DNA of 51,871 bases, taken from Rhodovulum sulfidophilum. Its GTDB lineage: Bacteria > Pseudomonadota > Alphaproteobacteria > Rhodobacterales > Rhodobacteraceae. Within the stretch, counting starts at the first letter, position 1. Every line of letters begins with the position of its first letter. The translations under genes were made by a program, and so were the position numbers. The notes under the pieces were generated by a model that was not told the DNA's origin, made no database searches, and saw only the letters and a list, made by a program, of their open reading frames with translations. This document shows, in pieces, positions 29,517 to 37,724 of this stretch. The DNA lies in assembly GCA_003241785.1 (NCBI GenBank), contig QFPW01000023.1, forward strand, positions 1-51,871, in the 5' to 3' direction.

Positions 29517-30479
29517 ATGCTCGGCAAAGTCGCGGCCGTCGGCGCCGCCGCCCTTCTCGCAACCTTCGCCACCAGCGCCTCGGTCAGCGCCCTGACCGTC
29601 GGCTTCAGCCAGATCGGCTCGGAATCCGGCTGGCGCGCGGCGGAGACCACGGTCACCCTGCAACAGGCGAAGGACCGGGGCATCGACCTCAAGTTCGCCG
29701 ACGCGCAGCAAAAGCAGGAAAACCAGATCAAGGCGGTCCGGGGCTTCATCGCCCAGGGCGTCGACGCGATCCTGATCGCCCCCGTGGTCGCCACTGGCTG
29801 GGACGCGGTGCTGAAGGAAGCGGGCGAGGCGGAGATCCCGGTGATCCTGCTCGACCGCCAGATCGACGCGCCGGACGACCTCTACCTGACCGCCGTCACC
29901 TCGGACCAGGTGCACGAAGGCAAGGTCGCCGGCGACTGGCTCGTCGCCGCCGAGGGGACCGAGGAATGCCGCGTGGTCGAGCTTCAGGGCACCACCGGCT
30001 CCTCGCCCGCGATCAACCGCAAGAAGGGCTTCGAGGAAGCCATCGCCGGCCATCCGAACATCACCATCGTGCGCAGCCAGACGGGCGATTTCACCCGCAC
30101 CAAGGGCAAGGAGGTGATGGAGAGCTTCATCAAGGCCGAGAACGGCGGCAAGGACATCTGCGCCGTCTACGCCCATAACGACGACATGGCGGTCGGCGCG
30201 ATCCAGGCGATCAAGGAAGCCGGGCTGAAGCCGGGCAGCGAGATCAAGATCGTCTCGATCGACGCGGTGCCCGACATCTTCCTCGCGATGGAAGCGGGCG
30301 AGGCCAACGCCACGGTGGAGCTGACGCCGAACATGGCCGGTCCCGCCTTCGACGCGCTCGACGCCTATCTCAAGGACGGCACCGTGCCCCCGAAGTGGAT
30401 CCAGACCGAGTCGAAGCTCTACACCGCCTCCGACGACCCCAAGGCGGTGTACGAGTCGAAGAAGGACCTCGGCTACTGA
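29517..30479 (+). CDS. ytfQ: Galactofuranose-type sugar-binding protein YtfQ
   Basis: The 320-residue periplasmic binding protein has a signal peptide (MLGKVAAVGAAALLATFATSA, mature from about residue 24). Binding-site segments typical of YtfQ follow: GFSQIGSESGWR, AQQKQENQIKAVRGFI, ILLDRQID, VVELQGTTGSSPA and AHNDDMAVGAIQAIK. E. coli YtfQ prefers galactofuranose and also binds arabinose and galactopyranose. ATG 29517 has CGGAGGATACC in front. It heads the ytfQRT-yjfF operon. Confidence 0.94.
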   Translation: MLGKVAAVGAAALLATFATSASVSALTVGFSQIGSESGWRAAETTVTLQQAKDRGIDLKFADAQQKQENQIKAVRGFIAQGVDAILIAPVVATGWDAVLKEAGEAEIPVILLDRQIDAPDDLYLTAVTSDQVHEGKVAGDWLVAAEGTEECRVVELQGTTGSSPAINRKKGFEEAIAGHPNITIVRSQTGDFTRTKGKEVMESFIKAENGGKDICAVYAHNDDMAVGAIQAIKEAGLKPGSEIKIVSIDAVPDIFLAMEAGEANATVELTPNMAGPAFDALDAYLKDGTVPPKWIQTESKLYTASDDPKAVYESKKDLGY

Positions 30480-30487
30480 TCCATCCC

Positions 30488-30541
30488 GGGCGGAGCCGCC
30501 GGTTCCGCCCCGCGCCATCCGGGCCCGGCGTCCGGATGGCG
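30488..30541 (+). repeat. Double hairpin between ytfQ and ytfR
   Basis: The first stem-loop pairs GGGCGGA (30488-30494) with TCCGCCC (30504-30510). The second pairs CGCCATCCG (30513-30521) with CGGATGGCG (30533-30541) around an 11-base loop. They fill most of the 87-base gap between the binding protein and the ATPase gene. This mirrors the chvE-gguA gap and likely sets different expression levels. Confidence 0.55.
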
Positions 30542-30566
30542 TGAAGCCAGCAAGGGAGGCGAGGGC

Positions 30567-32099
30567 ATGACGCGTCAGGCGCTGCTCGACGGCCGGGGCA
30601 TTGCCAAGAGCTTCTTCGGCATCCGCGCGCTCGAGAACGTCGATTTCGAGCTGCGCGCCGGGGAGATCCACGCGCTTCTCGGCGAGAACGGCGCGGGCAA
30701 GTCGACCCTCGTCAAGATCCTGACCGGCGCCTATCGCCGGGACGCCGGCGCGATCACGCTCGACGGCGAGGCGATCTCGCCGCGCGACGTCGGCGAGGCG
30801 CAGGATCTCGGCATCGGCACGGTCTACCAGGAGGTGAACCTCCTCGAGAACCTGACCGTCGCCGAGAACCTCTATCTCGGCCGCCAGCCGCGCCGCTTCG
30901 GCCTGATCGACCGGCGGCGGATGGAGCGGGACGCCCGCGCGCTGCTCGCCGGATACGGCCTCGCGATCGACGTCGGCGAAAGCCTCTCGGCCTATTCCGT
31001 CGCGGTGCGCCAGATCATCGCCATCGCCCGCGCGGTCGATCTCTCCGGCAAGGTGCTGTTCCTCGACGAGCCGACCGCCAGCCTCGACGCGCGCGAGGTC
31101 GAGGTGGTCTTCGGCATCCTGCGGACCCTGCGCGCGCGTGGCCTCGGGATCGTGCTGATCACGCATTTCCTCGATCAGGTCTATGCGATCGCCGACCGGG
31201 TTACGGTGCTCCGCAACGGCGCGCTCGTCGGCTGCCGCGCGATCGCCGACCTGCCGCGGCGCGAGCTCATCGGCATGATGCTCGGCCATGAGCTCGCCGC
31301 CGAGACGCATCACCGCGCCGAGATCTCCGCCGCGGCCGCCGAGGGCCCGGCGCCGATCCGCTTCCGCGACTACGGCAAGCGCGGCTGCGTCGCGCCCTTC
31401 GACCTCGACGTGCGCCCGGGCGAGGTCGTCGGCGTCGCGGGGCTGCTCGGCTCGGGCCGATCGGAGACGGCGTTCCTGCTCTTCGGCATCGACCGGCCCG
31501 ATTCCGGCGCGCTCGAGGTCGACGGCCGGCCGGTCGCGCTCACCTCGCCATCGGAGGCGGTGAAGCTCGGCTTCGGCTTCTGCCCCGAGGACCGCAAGAC
31601 CGACGGGATCATCGGCGATCTCTCGGTGCGCGAGAACATCATCCTCGCGCTGCAGGCCCGCCGGGGCTGGGCGAAGCCGCTCTCCCCGCGCGAGCAGTCG
31701 GAGCTCGCGCGCCGCTATATCAAGGCGCTCGACATTCGCCCGCCGGCGCCGGAGCGGCCGATCAAGTTCCTCTCCGGCGGCAACCAGCAGAAGGTGATCC
31801 TCGCCCGCTGGCTCGCCACCGATCCGCGCTTCCTGATCCTCGACGAGCCGACGCGCGGCATCGACATCGGCGCCCACGCCGAGATCATCCGGCTGATCGA
31901 GGACCTCTGCGCGCGGGGGATGGCGCTCGTCGTCATCTCCTCCGAGCTCGAGGAACTGGTCGCCTATTCGCACCGCGTCGTCGTGCTCTCCGACCGCCGC
32001 CATGTGCGCGAGCTCAGGGGCGCCGAGATCTCCGCCGCCGGGATCATGGCCGCGATGGCCGCCGATCCCGCGGCGCCGAGCCGGGAGAGCGCCGCGTGA
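30567..32099 (+). CDS. ytfR: Sugar ABC transporter ATP-binding protein YtfR
   Basis: The 510-residue tandem ABC protein drives the YtfQ importer. The first domain has GENGAGKST and VLFLDEPTASLD; the second has GLLGSGRSE, FLSGGNQQKV and LILDEPTRGID. ATG 30567 follows AGGGAGGCGAGG. Its stop overlaps the GTG start of ytfT by four bases. It is the same length as GguA but only distantly similar, so the two systems are separate importers, not a recent duplication. Confidence 0.94.
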   Translation: MTRQALLDGRGIAKSFFGIRALENVDFELRAGEIHALLGENGAGKSTLVKILTGAYRRDAGAITLDGEAISPRDVGEAQDLGIGTVYQEVNLLENLTVAENLYLGRQPRRFGLIDRRRMERDARALLAGYGLAIDVGESLSAYSVAVRQIIAIARAVDLSGKVLFLDEPTASLDAREVEVVFGILRTLRARGLGIVLITHFLDQVYAIADRVTVLRNGALVGCRAIADLPRRELIGMMLGHELAAETHHRAEISAAAAEGPAPIRFRDYGKRGCVAPFDLDVRPGEVVGVAGLLGSGRSETAFLLFGIDRPDSGALEVDGRPVALTSPSEAVKLGFGFCPEDRKTDGIIGDLSVRENIILALQARRGWAKPLSPREQSELARRYIKALDIRPPAPERPIKFLSGGNQQKVILARWLATDPRFLILDEPTRGIDIGAHAEIIRLIEDLCARGMALVVISSELEELVAYSHRVVVLSDRRHVRELRGAEISAAGIMAAMAADPAAPSRESAA

Positions 32100-33118
32100 C
32101 CTGGCTCGCCGCCCGCCTCCGCCGCCTCGCGCCGCAGCTGATCGCGCTCGCCCTCGTGCTCGCCGCGATCTCCTTCGTCGCGCCGGGATTTCTCACCGTC
32201 ACCTTCCAGAACGGCCGGCTCTACGGCAGCCCGATCGACGTGCTGGTGCGCGCGGCGCCGGTGGCGCTGCTTTCGATCGGCATGACGCTGGTGATCGCGA
32301 CGAAGGGGATCGACCTCTCGGTCGGCGCCACGATCGCCATCACCGGCGCGGTCGCGGCCTCGATGGTCGCGGCGGGCCAGCCGCTCCCCTTCGTCATCCT
32401 CGGCGCGCTCGGCGTCGGCCTGCTCTGCGGGATCTGGAACGGGCTCCTCGTCGGGCTCGTCGACATCCAGCCGATCATCGCCACCCTGATCCTGATGGTC
32501 GCGGGCCGCGGCATCGCCCAGCTGATCACCGAGGGGGTGATCCTCACCTTCAACAGCCCGTCCTTCGCCTTCCTCGGCTCGGGCGCGGTCATGGGCGTGC
32601 CGATGCCGGTGATCCTCTGGGTGCTGACCGGCCTCGCGATCGGGCTGCTCGTGCGCGGCTCGGCGCTCGGCCTGCTGATCGAGGCGGTCGGGATCAACCG
32701 CCGCGCCGCGATGCTGATCGGGATCAAGGCCCGGTTTCTCATCGTCTTCGTCTACGCCGTCGCCGGCCTCTGCGCCGCGATCGCGGGCATGATCGTGACC
32801 GCCGACATCAAGGGCGCCGACGCGAACAACGCCGGCCTCTGGCTCGAGCTCGACGCGATCCTCGCGGTCGTCATCGGCGGCACCGCGCTCTCGGGCGGTC
32901 GGTTCTCGATCACCGCCTCGCTGATCGGCGCGCTGATCATCCAGTCGCTCAACACCGGCATCCTGATCTCCGGCTGGCCGCCCGAGTTCAACCTCATCAT
33001 CAAGGCCGTGGTGATCATCGTGATCCTCGCGCTGCAGTCGCCGGTCGTCTCGAACAGCCTCGCCGCCGCCGCCCGGGTCCGGGCCGAGCTGCGCCAGCCC
33101 CGGAAGTCCCGCCCATGA
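32096..33118 (+). CDS. ytfT: Sugar ABC transporter permease YtfT
   Basis: The 340-residue permease has eight to ten hydrophobic segments. It carries KGIDLSVGATIAITGAVAAS and LDAILAVVIGGTALSGGRFS, the paired motifs of this permease family. The start is GTG 32096, overlapping the ytfR stop. It overlaps yjfF by four bases at its end. Two different permease subunits, YtfT and YjfF, form the channel in this system. Confidence 0.93.
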   Translation: MTWLAARLRRLAPQLIALALVLAAISFVAPGFLTVTFQNGRLYGSPIDVLVRAAPVALLSIGMTLVIATKGIDLSVGATIAITGAVAASMVAAGQPLPFVILGALGVGLLCGIWNGLLVGLVDIQPIIATLILMVAGRGIAQLITEGVILTFNSPSFAFLGSGAVMGVPMPVILWVLTGLAIGLLVRGSALGLLIEAVGINRRAAMLIGIKARFLIVFVYAVAGLCAAIAGMIVTADIKGADANNAGLWLELDAILAVVIGGTALSGGRFSITASLIGALIIQSLNTGILISGWPPEFNLIIKAVVIIVILALQSPVVSNSLAAAARVRAELRQPRKSRP

Positions 33119-34125
33119 CCGCCCGCGCTCCCCTGATCCGCGCCCGCGACCTGCCCTTCGCCGCGACGGTGGTGATCTTCCTCGCCGCCTACGCCTTCTG
33201 CGTGGCGCAGTTCCCGAACATGTGGTCCACCCGCGTCGCCGGGAACCTGCTCACCGACAACGCCTTTCTCGGCATCGCCGCCGTCGGCATGACCTTCGTC
33301 ATCCTGTCGGGCGGGATCGACCTCTCGATCGGCTCGGTCATCGCCTTCACATCCGTCTTCGTCGCGGTCCTGGTCCGCGCGGGCGTGCATCCGGCGGCCG
33401 CCTTCGCGCTCGCGCTCGCGCTCTCGACCGCCTTCGGCGCGGCGATGGGGCTCATGATCCACGCGCTCTCGATGCCGCCCTTCGTGGTGACGCTCGCCGG
33501 CATGTTCCTCGCGCGCGGCGCGGCCTTCCTGATCTCGACCGATTCGGTGCCGATCGCACATCCGTTCCTCGACCAGCTGACCGACCTCTACATCCGGCTG
33601 CCCGGCAAGGGACGCCTCACCTTCCTCGCGATGCTGATGCTCGCGGTCTTCGTGCTCGGATCGCTCATCGCCGGCCGCACCCGCTTCGGCGCCAATGTCT
33701 ACGCGCTGGGCGGCGGCGCGCAATCGGCGGAGCTGATGGGCGTGCCGATCCGGCGCACCACGATCCAGCTCTACGCGCTCTCGGGCTTTCTCGCCGGGCT
33801 CGCCGGCCTCGCCTACACGCTCTACACCTCCGCCGGCTATTCGCTCGCGACCGTCGGCGTGGAGCTCGACGCGATCGCGGCGGTTGTTGTCGGGGGCACG
33901 CTCCTGACCGGGGGCGCCGGGCTCGTCGCCGGCACCTTCTTCGGGCTGATGATCCAGGGGCTGATCCAGACTTACATCGTCTTCGACGGCACGCTCTCGT
34001 CCTGGTGGACCAAGATCGTCGTCGGCCTCCTGCTCTTCCTCTTCATCGTGCTGCGCCGCGTCATCTTGCTTTTCCACGAGCGCGCGGGCACATCGACCGC
34101 TGGGCCGGCCGTCGCCGGGGGGTGA
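33115..34125 (+). CDS. yjfF: Sugar ABC transporter permease YjfF
   Basis: The 336-residue permease pairs with YtfT. Motifs include ILSGGIDLSIGSVIAFTSVF and LDAIAAVVVGGTLLTGGAGLVAG, and there are about nine hydrophobic segments. It starts at ATG 33115 within the end of ytfT. The last residues are alanine/glycine-rich. The FadR-type regulator gene begins three bases after its stop. Confidence 0.93.
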   Translation: MTARAPLIRARDLPFAATVVIFLAAYAFCVAQFPNMWSTRVAGNLLTDNAFLGIAAVGMTFVILSGGIDLSIGSVIAFTSVFVAVLVRAGVHPAAAFALALALSTAFGAAMGLMIHALSMPPFVVTLAGMFLARGAAFLISTDSVPIAHPFLDQLTDLYIRLPGKGRLTFLAMLMLAVFVLGSLIAGRTRFGANVYALGGGAQSAELMGVPIRRTTIQLYALSGFLAGLAGLAYTLYTSAGYSLATVGVELDAIAAVVVGGTLLTGGAGLVAGTFFGLMIQGLIQTYIVFDGTLSSWWTKIVVGLLLFLFIVLRRVILLFHERAGTSTAGPAVAGG

Positions 34126-34128
34126 GCC

Positions 34129-34893
34129 ATGGGACTGCTCGAGAATCGCATCAACGGGCCCAGGCCCCGCGGCAGCCATGGCCTCGTCGTCGAGGAGCTG
34201 GGCCGCGCGATCGTCTCGGGCGAGATCCCGCAGGGCGCGATCCTGCCCGGCGACCAGGAGCTGATGGAGCGGTTCGGCGTCTCGCGCACCGTCTTGCGCG
34301 AGGCGATGAAGACGCTGGCGGCGAAGCGGCTGATCCAGGCGAAAAGCCGCGTCGGCACCCGGGTGCTCGAGCGGGTCCGCTGGAACTTCGTCGATTCCGA
34401 CGTGATGGGCTGGCGGCTCGGCGCCGGGGTCGACCTCGATTTCGTCGTCCATCTCGCCGAGATGCGGCTCGCGCTCGAGCCCGCCGCCGCCGCGCTCGCG
34501 GCGCGGCACGCGACCAGCGACGAGATCGTCGCGCTCTACGCGCTCGCCGCGCGGATGGAGGATCTCGCGCATACTCGCGAGTCGATCGCCAAAACCGATC
34601 TCGATTTCCACATCGCGATCGCGGAATGCTCGCGCAACCCGTTCATGCGCTCGGTCTCGAGCCTGATCGAAGCGGCGCTCGCCGTCTCGCTGCAGCTCTC
34701 CTCCCCGGCGCTGAGCCCGAGCGGGATCGCGACCTGCGCCGCGAACCACCTGCGCATCGCGCATGCCATCGCCGCGCGCGACCCCGACCGCGCCGCCGCC
34801 GCGATGCGCGCGGTGATCGACGAGGGCGTGGCGCGGATCACCCAGGCGCTCGACGTCCCGCCCCTCGGCACGGCGGGGGGCGCGGGCGCCTGA
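34129..34893 (+). CDS. FadR-subfamily GntR regulator
   Basis: The 254-residue protein has an N-terminal winged helix (LGRAIVSGEIPQGAILPGDQELMERFGVSRTVLREAMKTL) and a helical FCD effector domain. The FCD metal-ligand pattern is visible in DLDFHIAIAE and NHLRIAHAI. Regulators of this group, such as DgoR, often respond to sugar acids or keto-deoxy sugar acids. Being the last gene of the ytf operon, it probably represses that operon and perhaps the divergent dehydrogenase. The effector is not known. Confidence 0.9.
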   Translation: MGLLENRINGPRPRGSHGLVVEELGRAIVSGEIPQGAILPGDQELMERFGVSRTVLREAMKTLAAKRLIQAKSRVGTRVLERVRWNFVDSDVMGWRLGAGVDLDFVVHLAEMRLALEPAAAALAARHATSDEIVALYALAARMEDLAHTRESIAKTDLDFHIAIAECSRNPFMRSVSSLIEAALAVSLQLSSPALSPSGIATCAANHLRIAHAIAARDPDRAAAAMRAVIDEGVARITQALDVPPLGTAGGAGA

Positions 34894-34941
34894 GGCGCTT
34901 GTGCCGGCCCGCGCCCGCCCGCTATAACGGCCGCGCCCGGC

Positions 34942-35017
34942 GCCGCGTTAGCTCAGCTGGTAGAGCAACCGCCTTGTAAGCGGTAGGTCGTCAGTTCGAG
35001 TCTGACACGCGGCACCA
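34942..35017 (+). tRNA. tRNA-Thr (TGT)
   Basis: The cloverleaf is complete. The acceptor stem pairs GCCGCGT with ACGCGGC, the anticodon loop is CTTGTAA (anticodon TGT), the T-arm is GTCAG-TTCGAGT-CTGAC, and an encoded CCA ends the gene. Confidence 0.97.
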
Positions 35018-35040
35018 CGTTCCTCTCCCCGGACAGAACG

Positions 35041-35067
35041 AAGCCCCGATGGCGACCATCGGGGCTT
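35041..35067 (+). terminator. Strong terminator after tRNA-Thr
   Basis: A perfect 12-bp stem (AAGCCCCGATGG with CCATCGGGGCTT) closes a three-base loop. TCGGTATTTT follows, which fits a factor-independent terminator for the tRNA. It may also serve the leftward DUF1127 gene. Confidence 0.75.
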
Positions 35068-35112
35068 TCGGTATTTTCGTCGTGCCGCGCGGGTCGCGCC
35101 CGCGCTTCGGCG

Positions 35113-35319
35113 TCAGGCGCGGTAGACCGCGTCGAAGGCGATGTCGCGGATCGAGAGACGCGACACACCGAGGTCGGCGAGGTCGCGGTCGCTCATGCCC
35201 TGCAGCTCGGCGAGGGTGCGACGGTAGAGACGCCAGTCGGCGAAGGCCTTGCTCAGATCCGAGACGAAGCCGAAGCCAGCGGGACGGGCGAATTCGGTGT
35301 TGGCGGCGATATTGGCCAT
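35113..35319 (-). CDS. DUF1127 small protein, copy 1
   Basis: The 68-residue protein has the C-terminal DUF1127 block: WRLYRRTLAELQGMSDRDLADLGVSRLSI. ATG 35319 is chosen because AAGGA lies upstream; the frame above it up to 35400 is out of family. DUF1127 proteins of alphaproteobacteria are arginine-rich and at least one in Rhodobacter (CcaF1) is an RNA-binding stress factor. It lies downstream of a second DUF1127 gene in the same orientation. Confidence 0.9.
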   Translation of the reverse strand: MANIAANTEFARPAGFGFVSDLSKAFADWRLYRRTLAELQGMSDRDLADLGVSRLSIRDIAFDAVYRA

Positions 35320-35385
35320 CGTGATAGTCCTTTTCCTCGCCGACCCGAAGTGGCCGGCCGCGTTGCGTTCGGCCCCGTGGGGCCC

Positions 35386-35410
35386 GGCCGCCCAGCCCAT
35401 CCGGGCGGCC
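35386..35410 (-). terminator. Hairpin between the two DUF1127 genes
   Basis: An 8-bp stem (GGCCGCCC with GGGCGGCC) closes a nine-base loop just after the stop of the upstream DUF1127 gene. It could attenuate read-through or stabilise the message. No T-tract follows. Confidence 0.4.
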
Positions 35411-35421
35411 CCTCGTTCAGG

Positions 35422-35646
35422 TCAGAGAGCCCGGACCGCCTCGCGGGCGATGCTCGGCAGGGCGAAGCGGGAGATGCCGAGGTCGGCGAGCTCGCGCGGG
35501 CTGAGCGTCCGGAGTTCGGCGAGCGTCCGGCGGTAGGCCAGGTAGGCCTGGGCGGCGCGGATAAGGCCGCGGATCCCGCCCGCGTCGCCGGTCTCCGCGA
35601 TGGTCGCCCGCTGGCTGACGTGCGGGTTGGCGTATGCGGTCGTCAT
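35422..35646 (-). CDS. DUF1127 small protein, copy 2
   Basis: The 74-residue protein ends in AYLAYRRTLAELRTLSPRELADLGISR, the DUF1127 motif, very like copy 1 over the last 40 residues but different in front. ATG 35646 has AAGGA nearby. Its promoter probably lies at 35695-35722. The tandem copies suggest an old local duplication. The likely role is RNA binding or stress response, inferred from the family. Confidence 0.9.
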   Translation of the reverse strand: MTTAYANPHVSQRATIAETGDAGGIRGLIRAAQAYLAYRRTLAELRTLSPRELADLGISRFALPSIAREAVRAL

Positions 35647-35694
35647 CTTCGTGGTCCTTTATGTTCGCTTTCGCGCGTTTCGTTCGATGACACC

Positions 35695-35722
35695 GATATA
35701 AACCAGCCATTCCGAACCACAA
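35695..35722 (-). promoter_or_regulatory. Candidate promoter of the DUF1127 pair
   Basis: Read leftward, TTGTGG and TATATC are separated by 16 bases. The leader to the ATG at 35646 would be about 40 bases. The match is fair only. Confidence 0.4.
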
Positions 35723-35744
35723 CGAACACTCCGGCAGAGCCGCC

Positions 35745-36704
35745 ATGCAAAAGCCGCGGGTCTTCGCATCCGCGGGAAACGGATGGGCCGCTTGCCCGAC
35801 GGGCGCGCGGCATGCTCTATGCGCGGGCGGAAGACAGGGGAGCGGACGCGGCTTGGGCCTTGCCGATCAACATCGCGAAATCGCGGGGGAAATCCGCGTC
35901 GCCGGGCATTTCGGCGAGCTGCTGCAGGGCCGGATCGGCGAAGCGGGACCGGTCGCGCTCGTCACGCTGCCATGCCCGGCGCGCGGCCTCTCCTGCGCCT
36001 GGCGCCCCGGCGGTTTCGCGCTGCACGGCCTCGGACCGCGCGCGCTGACCCCGGCCGCGGCGCGCGCGCTGCTGCGCCATGCGCGCCTTCCCCCGCGCGG
36101 CGCCTTCCGGCTGCGCGGCGACCTGCCGCCGGGCTGCGGCGCCGGCGCCTCGACCGCGGCGCGGGTCGCCCTGCTCCGCGCCGCCGCGCGCGCGGCGGGA
36201 CTGCCCCCGCCGCCGCCCGAGACCCTCGCCGCCCTCTGCCTCGCGAGCGAGGGCGCGACCGATCCGCTGATGTTCCCCGAGCCGGCCCGGCTGCTCTGGG
36301 GATCGCGCGCCGGGCGCGGCCTCGCGACCCTGCCCGCCCCGCCCGCCTTCGCGGTGCTCGGCGGTTTCCTCGGCGCCCCGCGCCGCACCGATCCGGCCGA
36401 CACGGCCTTCCCCGACATCGCCGACCTCGCCCGGGCCTGGCCCGCCGCCTGCGCCGATCCCGCCGCGGCGGCGCGGCTCGCGAGCGAAAGCGCGCGGCGG
36501 ACGCTCGCGCTCCGCCACGCCGGGGAGGCGGATCCGACCGAGGCGCTGGCCCGCCGGCTCGGGGCGCTCGGCTTCGCGATCGCGCATACCGGCTCGGCCC
36601 GGGCCCTCCTGTTCGCGCCGGGCACGGCGCCGCCCGGCGCCAAGGCGGCGCTGCGCGCGGCCGGCCTCACCGGGATCACCGCCTTCGCGACGGGGCGGGC
36701 CTGA
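35745..36704 (+). CDS. GHMP kinase, PduX/BluE-like L-threonine kinase
   Basis: The 319-residue protein belongs to the GHMP kinases. VAGHFGELLQGRIG and the glycine-rich ATP site LPPGCGAGASTAAR are visible, and the C-terminal part has LGFAIAHTGSARALLF. PduX makes L-threonine phosphate, the precursor of the aminopropanol linker of cobalamin; the Rhodobacter gene is called bluE. It overlaps cbiB by one base, which supports this. The first 45 residues look unlike the family, so translation may instead start at TTG 35853, behind AGGGGAG. Confidence 0.8.
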   Translation: MQKPRVFASAGNGWAACPTGARHALCAGGRQGSGRGLGLADQHREIAGEIRVAGHFGELLQGRIGEAGPVALVTLPCPARGLSCAWRPGGFALHGLGPRALTPAAARALLRHARLPPRGAFRLRGDLPPGCGAGASTAARVALLRAAARAAGLPPPPPETLAALCLASEGATDPLMFPEPARLLWGSRAGRGLATLPAPPAFAVLGGFLGAPRRTDPADTAFPDIADLARAWPAACADPAAAARLASESARRTLALRHAGEADPTEALARRLGALGFAIAHTGSARALLFAPGTAPPGAKAALRAAGLTGITAFATGRA

Positions 36705-37639
36705 TGTTCGCGGCGGCGATGATCCTCGGCCTCGCGATCGATCTCGCGCTCGGCTGGCCCGACGCGCTCTTTCGCCGCATCGGCCATCCCGTCACCTGGA
36801 TCGGCCGGCTGATCGCGGCGCTCGAGGCGCGCTGGAACCGGGGCGGCCGCTGGCGCCGCCGGAGCGCCGGCCTCGCCTGCGCCCTTCTGGTCATCGCCGC
36901 CGCCGTGCTGCCCGCCGCGCTGCTCGCCGCCGCGCTGCCGGGCGGCTGGGCGGGAGCGCTCCTGACCGGCGTTCTCGCCTGGCCGCTGATCGCCGCGCGG
37001 TCGCTCCACGACCATGTCGCGGCGGTCGCGGCGCCGCTCGCGCGCGGCGATCTCGCCGGGGCGCGGGTCGCGGTGGCGCGGATCGTCGGACGCGATCCGG
37101 CGATGCTCGACGCGGCGGGCGTCGCGCGCGCGGCGATCGAGAGCCTCGCCGAGAACGCCTCCGACGGCGTGGCGGCGCCGCTCTTCTGGGGCGCGCTGCT
37201 CGGCCTGCCGGGGATCGCCGGCTACAAGGCGGTGAATACGCTCGATTCGATGATCGGCCACCGGAACGCGCGCTACGAGGATTTCGGCAAGGCGGCGGCG
37301 CGGATCGACGATCTCGCCAATCTGATCCCGGCCCGGCTGACCGGCCTCCTCTTCGCGCTGGTCTCGCGCCGCCCCCGCCCCAGCCTCGCGGCGGTCCGGC
37401 GCGACGCGCGGCTGCACCGCTCGCCGAACGCGGGCTGGCCGGAGGCGGCGATGGCGGGCGGGCTCGGGATCCGGCTCTCGGGCCCGCGCGTCTACGGCGA
37501 TCGCCGGGTCGAGGAGCCCTGGGTGAACGGCGCGGCGCGCGATCCGGAGCCCGCCGACATCCGTGCCGCGCTGGCGCTCGCGGCGCGGGGACTCGCGGCG
37601 GGCGCCGCGCTGCTCGCGATCACCGCGCTCTGGCTCTGA
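36704..37639 (+). CDS. cbiB: Adenosylcobinamide-phosphate synthase CbiB/CobD
   Basis: The 311-residue membrane protein attaches the aminopropanol phosphate linker to adenosylcobyric acid. It has four to five hydrophobic segments and the family blocks GWPDALFRRIGHPVTWIG, ARAAIESLAENASDGVAAPLFW and NTLDSMIGHRNARYEDFG. In alphaproteobacteria it is often named cobD. It follows the threonine kinase gene with a one-base overlap, so linker supply and use are made together. No cobalamin riboswitch is visible upstream of the pair. Confidence 0.94.
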   Translation: MFAAAMILGLAIDLALGWPDALFRRIGHPVTWIGRLIAALEARWNRGGRWRRRSAGLACALLVIAAAVLPAALLAAALPGGWAGALLTGVLAWPLIAARSLHDHVAAVAAPLARGDLAGARVAVARIVGRDPAMLDAAGVARAAIESLAENASDGVAAPLFWGALLGLPGIAGYKAVNTLDSMIGHRNARYEDFGKAAARIDDLANLIPARLTGLLFALVSRRPRPSLAAVRRDARLHRSPNAGWPEAAMAGGLGIRLSGPRVYGDRRVEEPWVNGAARDPEPADIRAALALAARGLAAGAALLAITALWL

Positions 37640-37660
37640 CGGTCCCGGCGGACGAAGAAA

Positions 37661-37690
37661 CACCCGGAAACCCTGTCGGGTCTCCGGGTG
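37661..37690. terminator. Bidirectional terminator between cbiB and DUF934
   Basis: CACCCGGA pairs with TCCGGGTG, and inside it ACCC pairs with GGGT around a TGTC loop. Read leftward it is followed by TTTCTTC, so it can end the sulfur operon; read rightward it can end cbiB. Confidence 0.7.
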
Positions 37691-37724
37691 CGATCAGCAT
37701 CAGCGCATCCGCCAGGCGGCCGCC

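Noticed and set aside
29496..32003. 835-codon minus-strand frame over ytfQ and ytfR
   Set aside because: It is a shadow of the transporter genes, without a binding site or family similarity.
35647..35744. Cobalamin riboswitch upstream of the threonine kinase and cbiB genes
   Set aside because: The 98-base gap is too short and lacks the conserved B12-box sequence.
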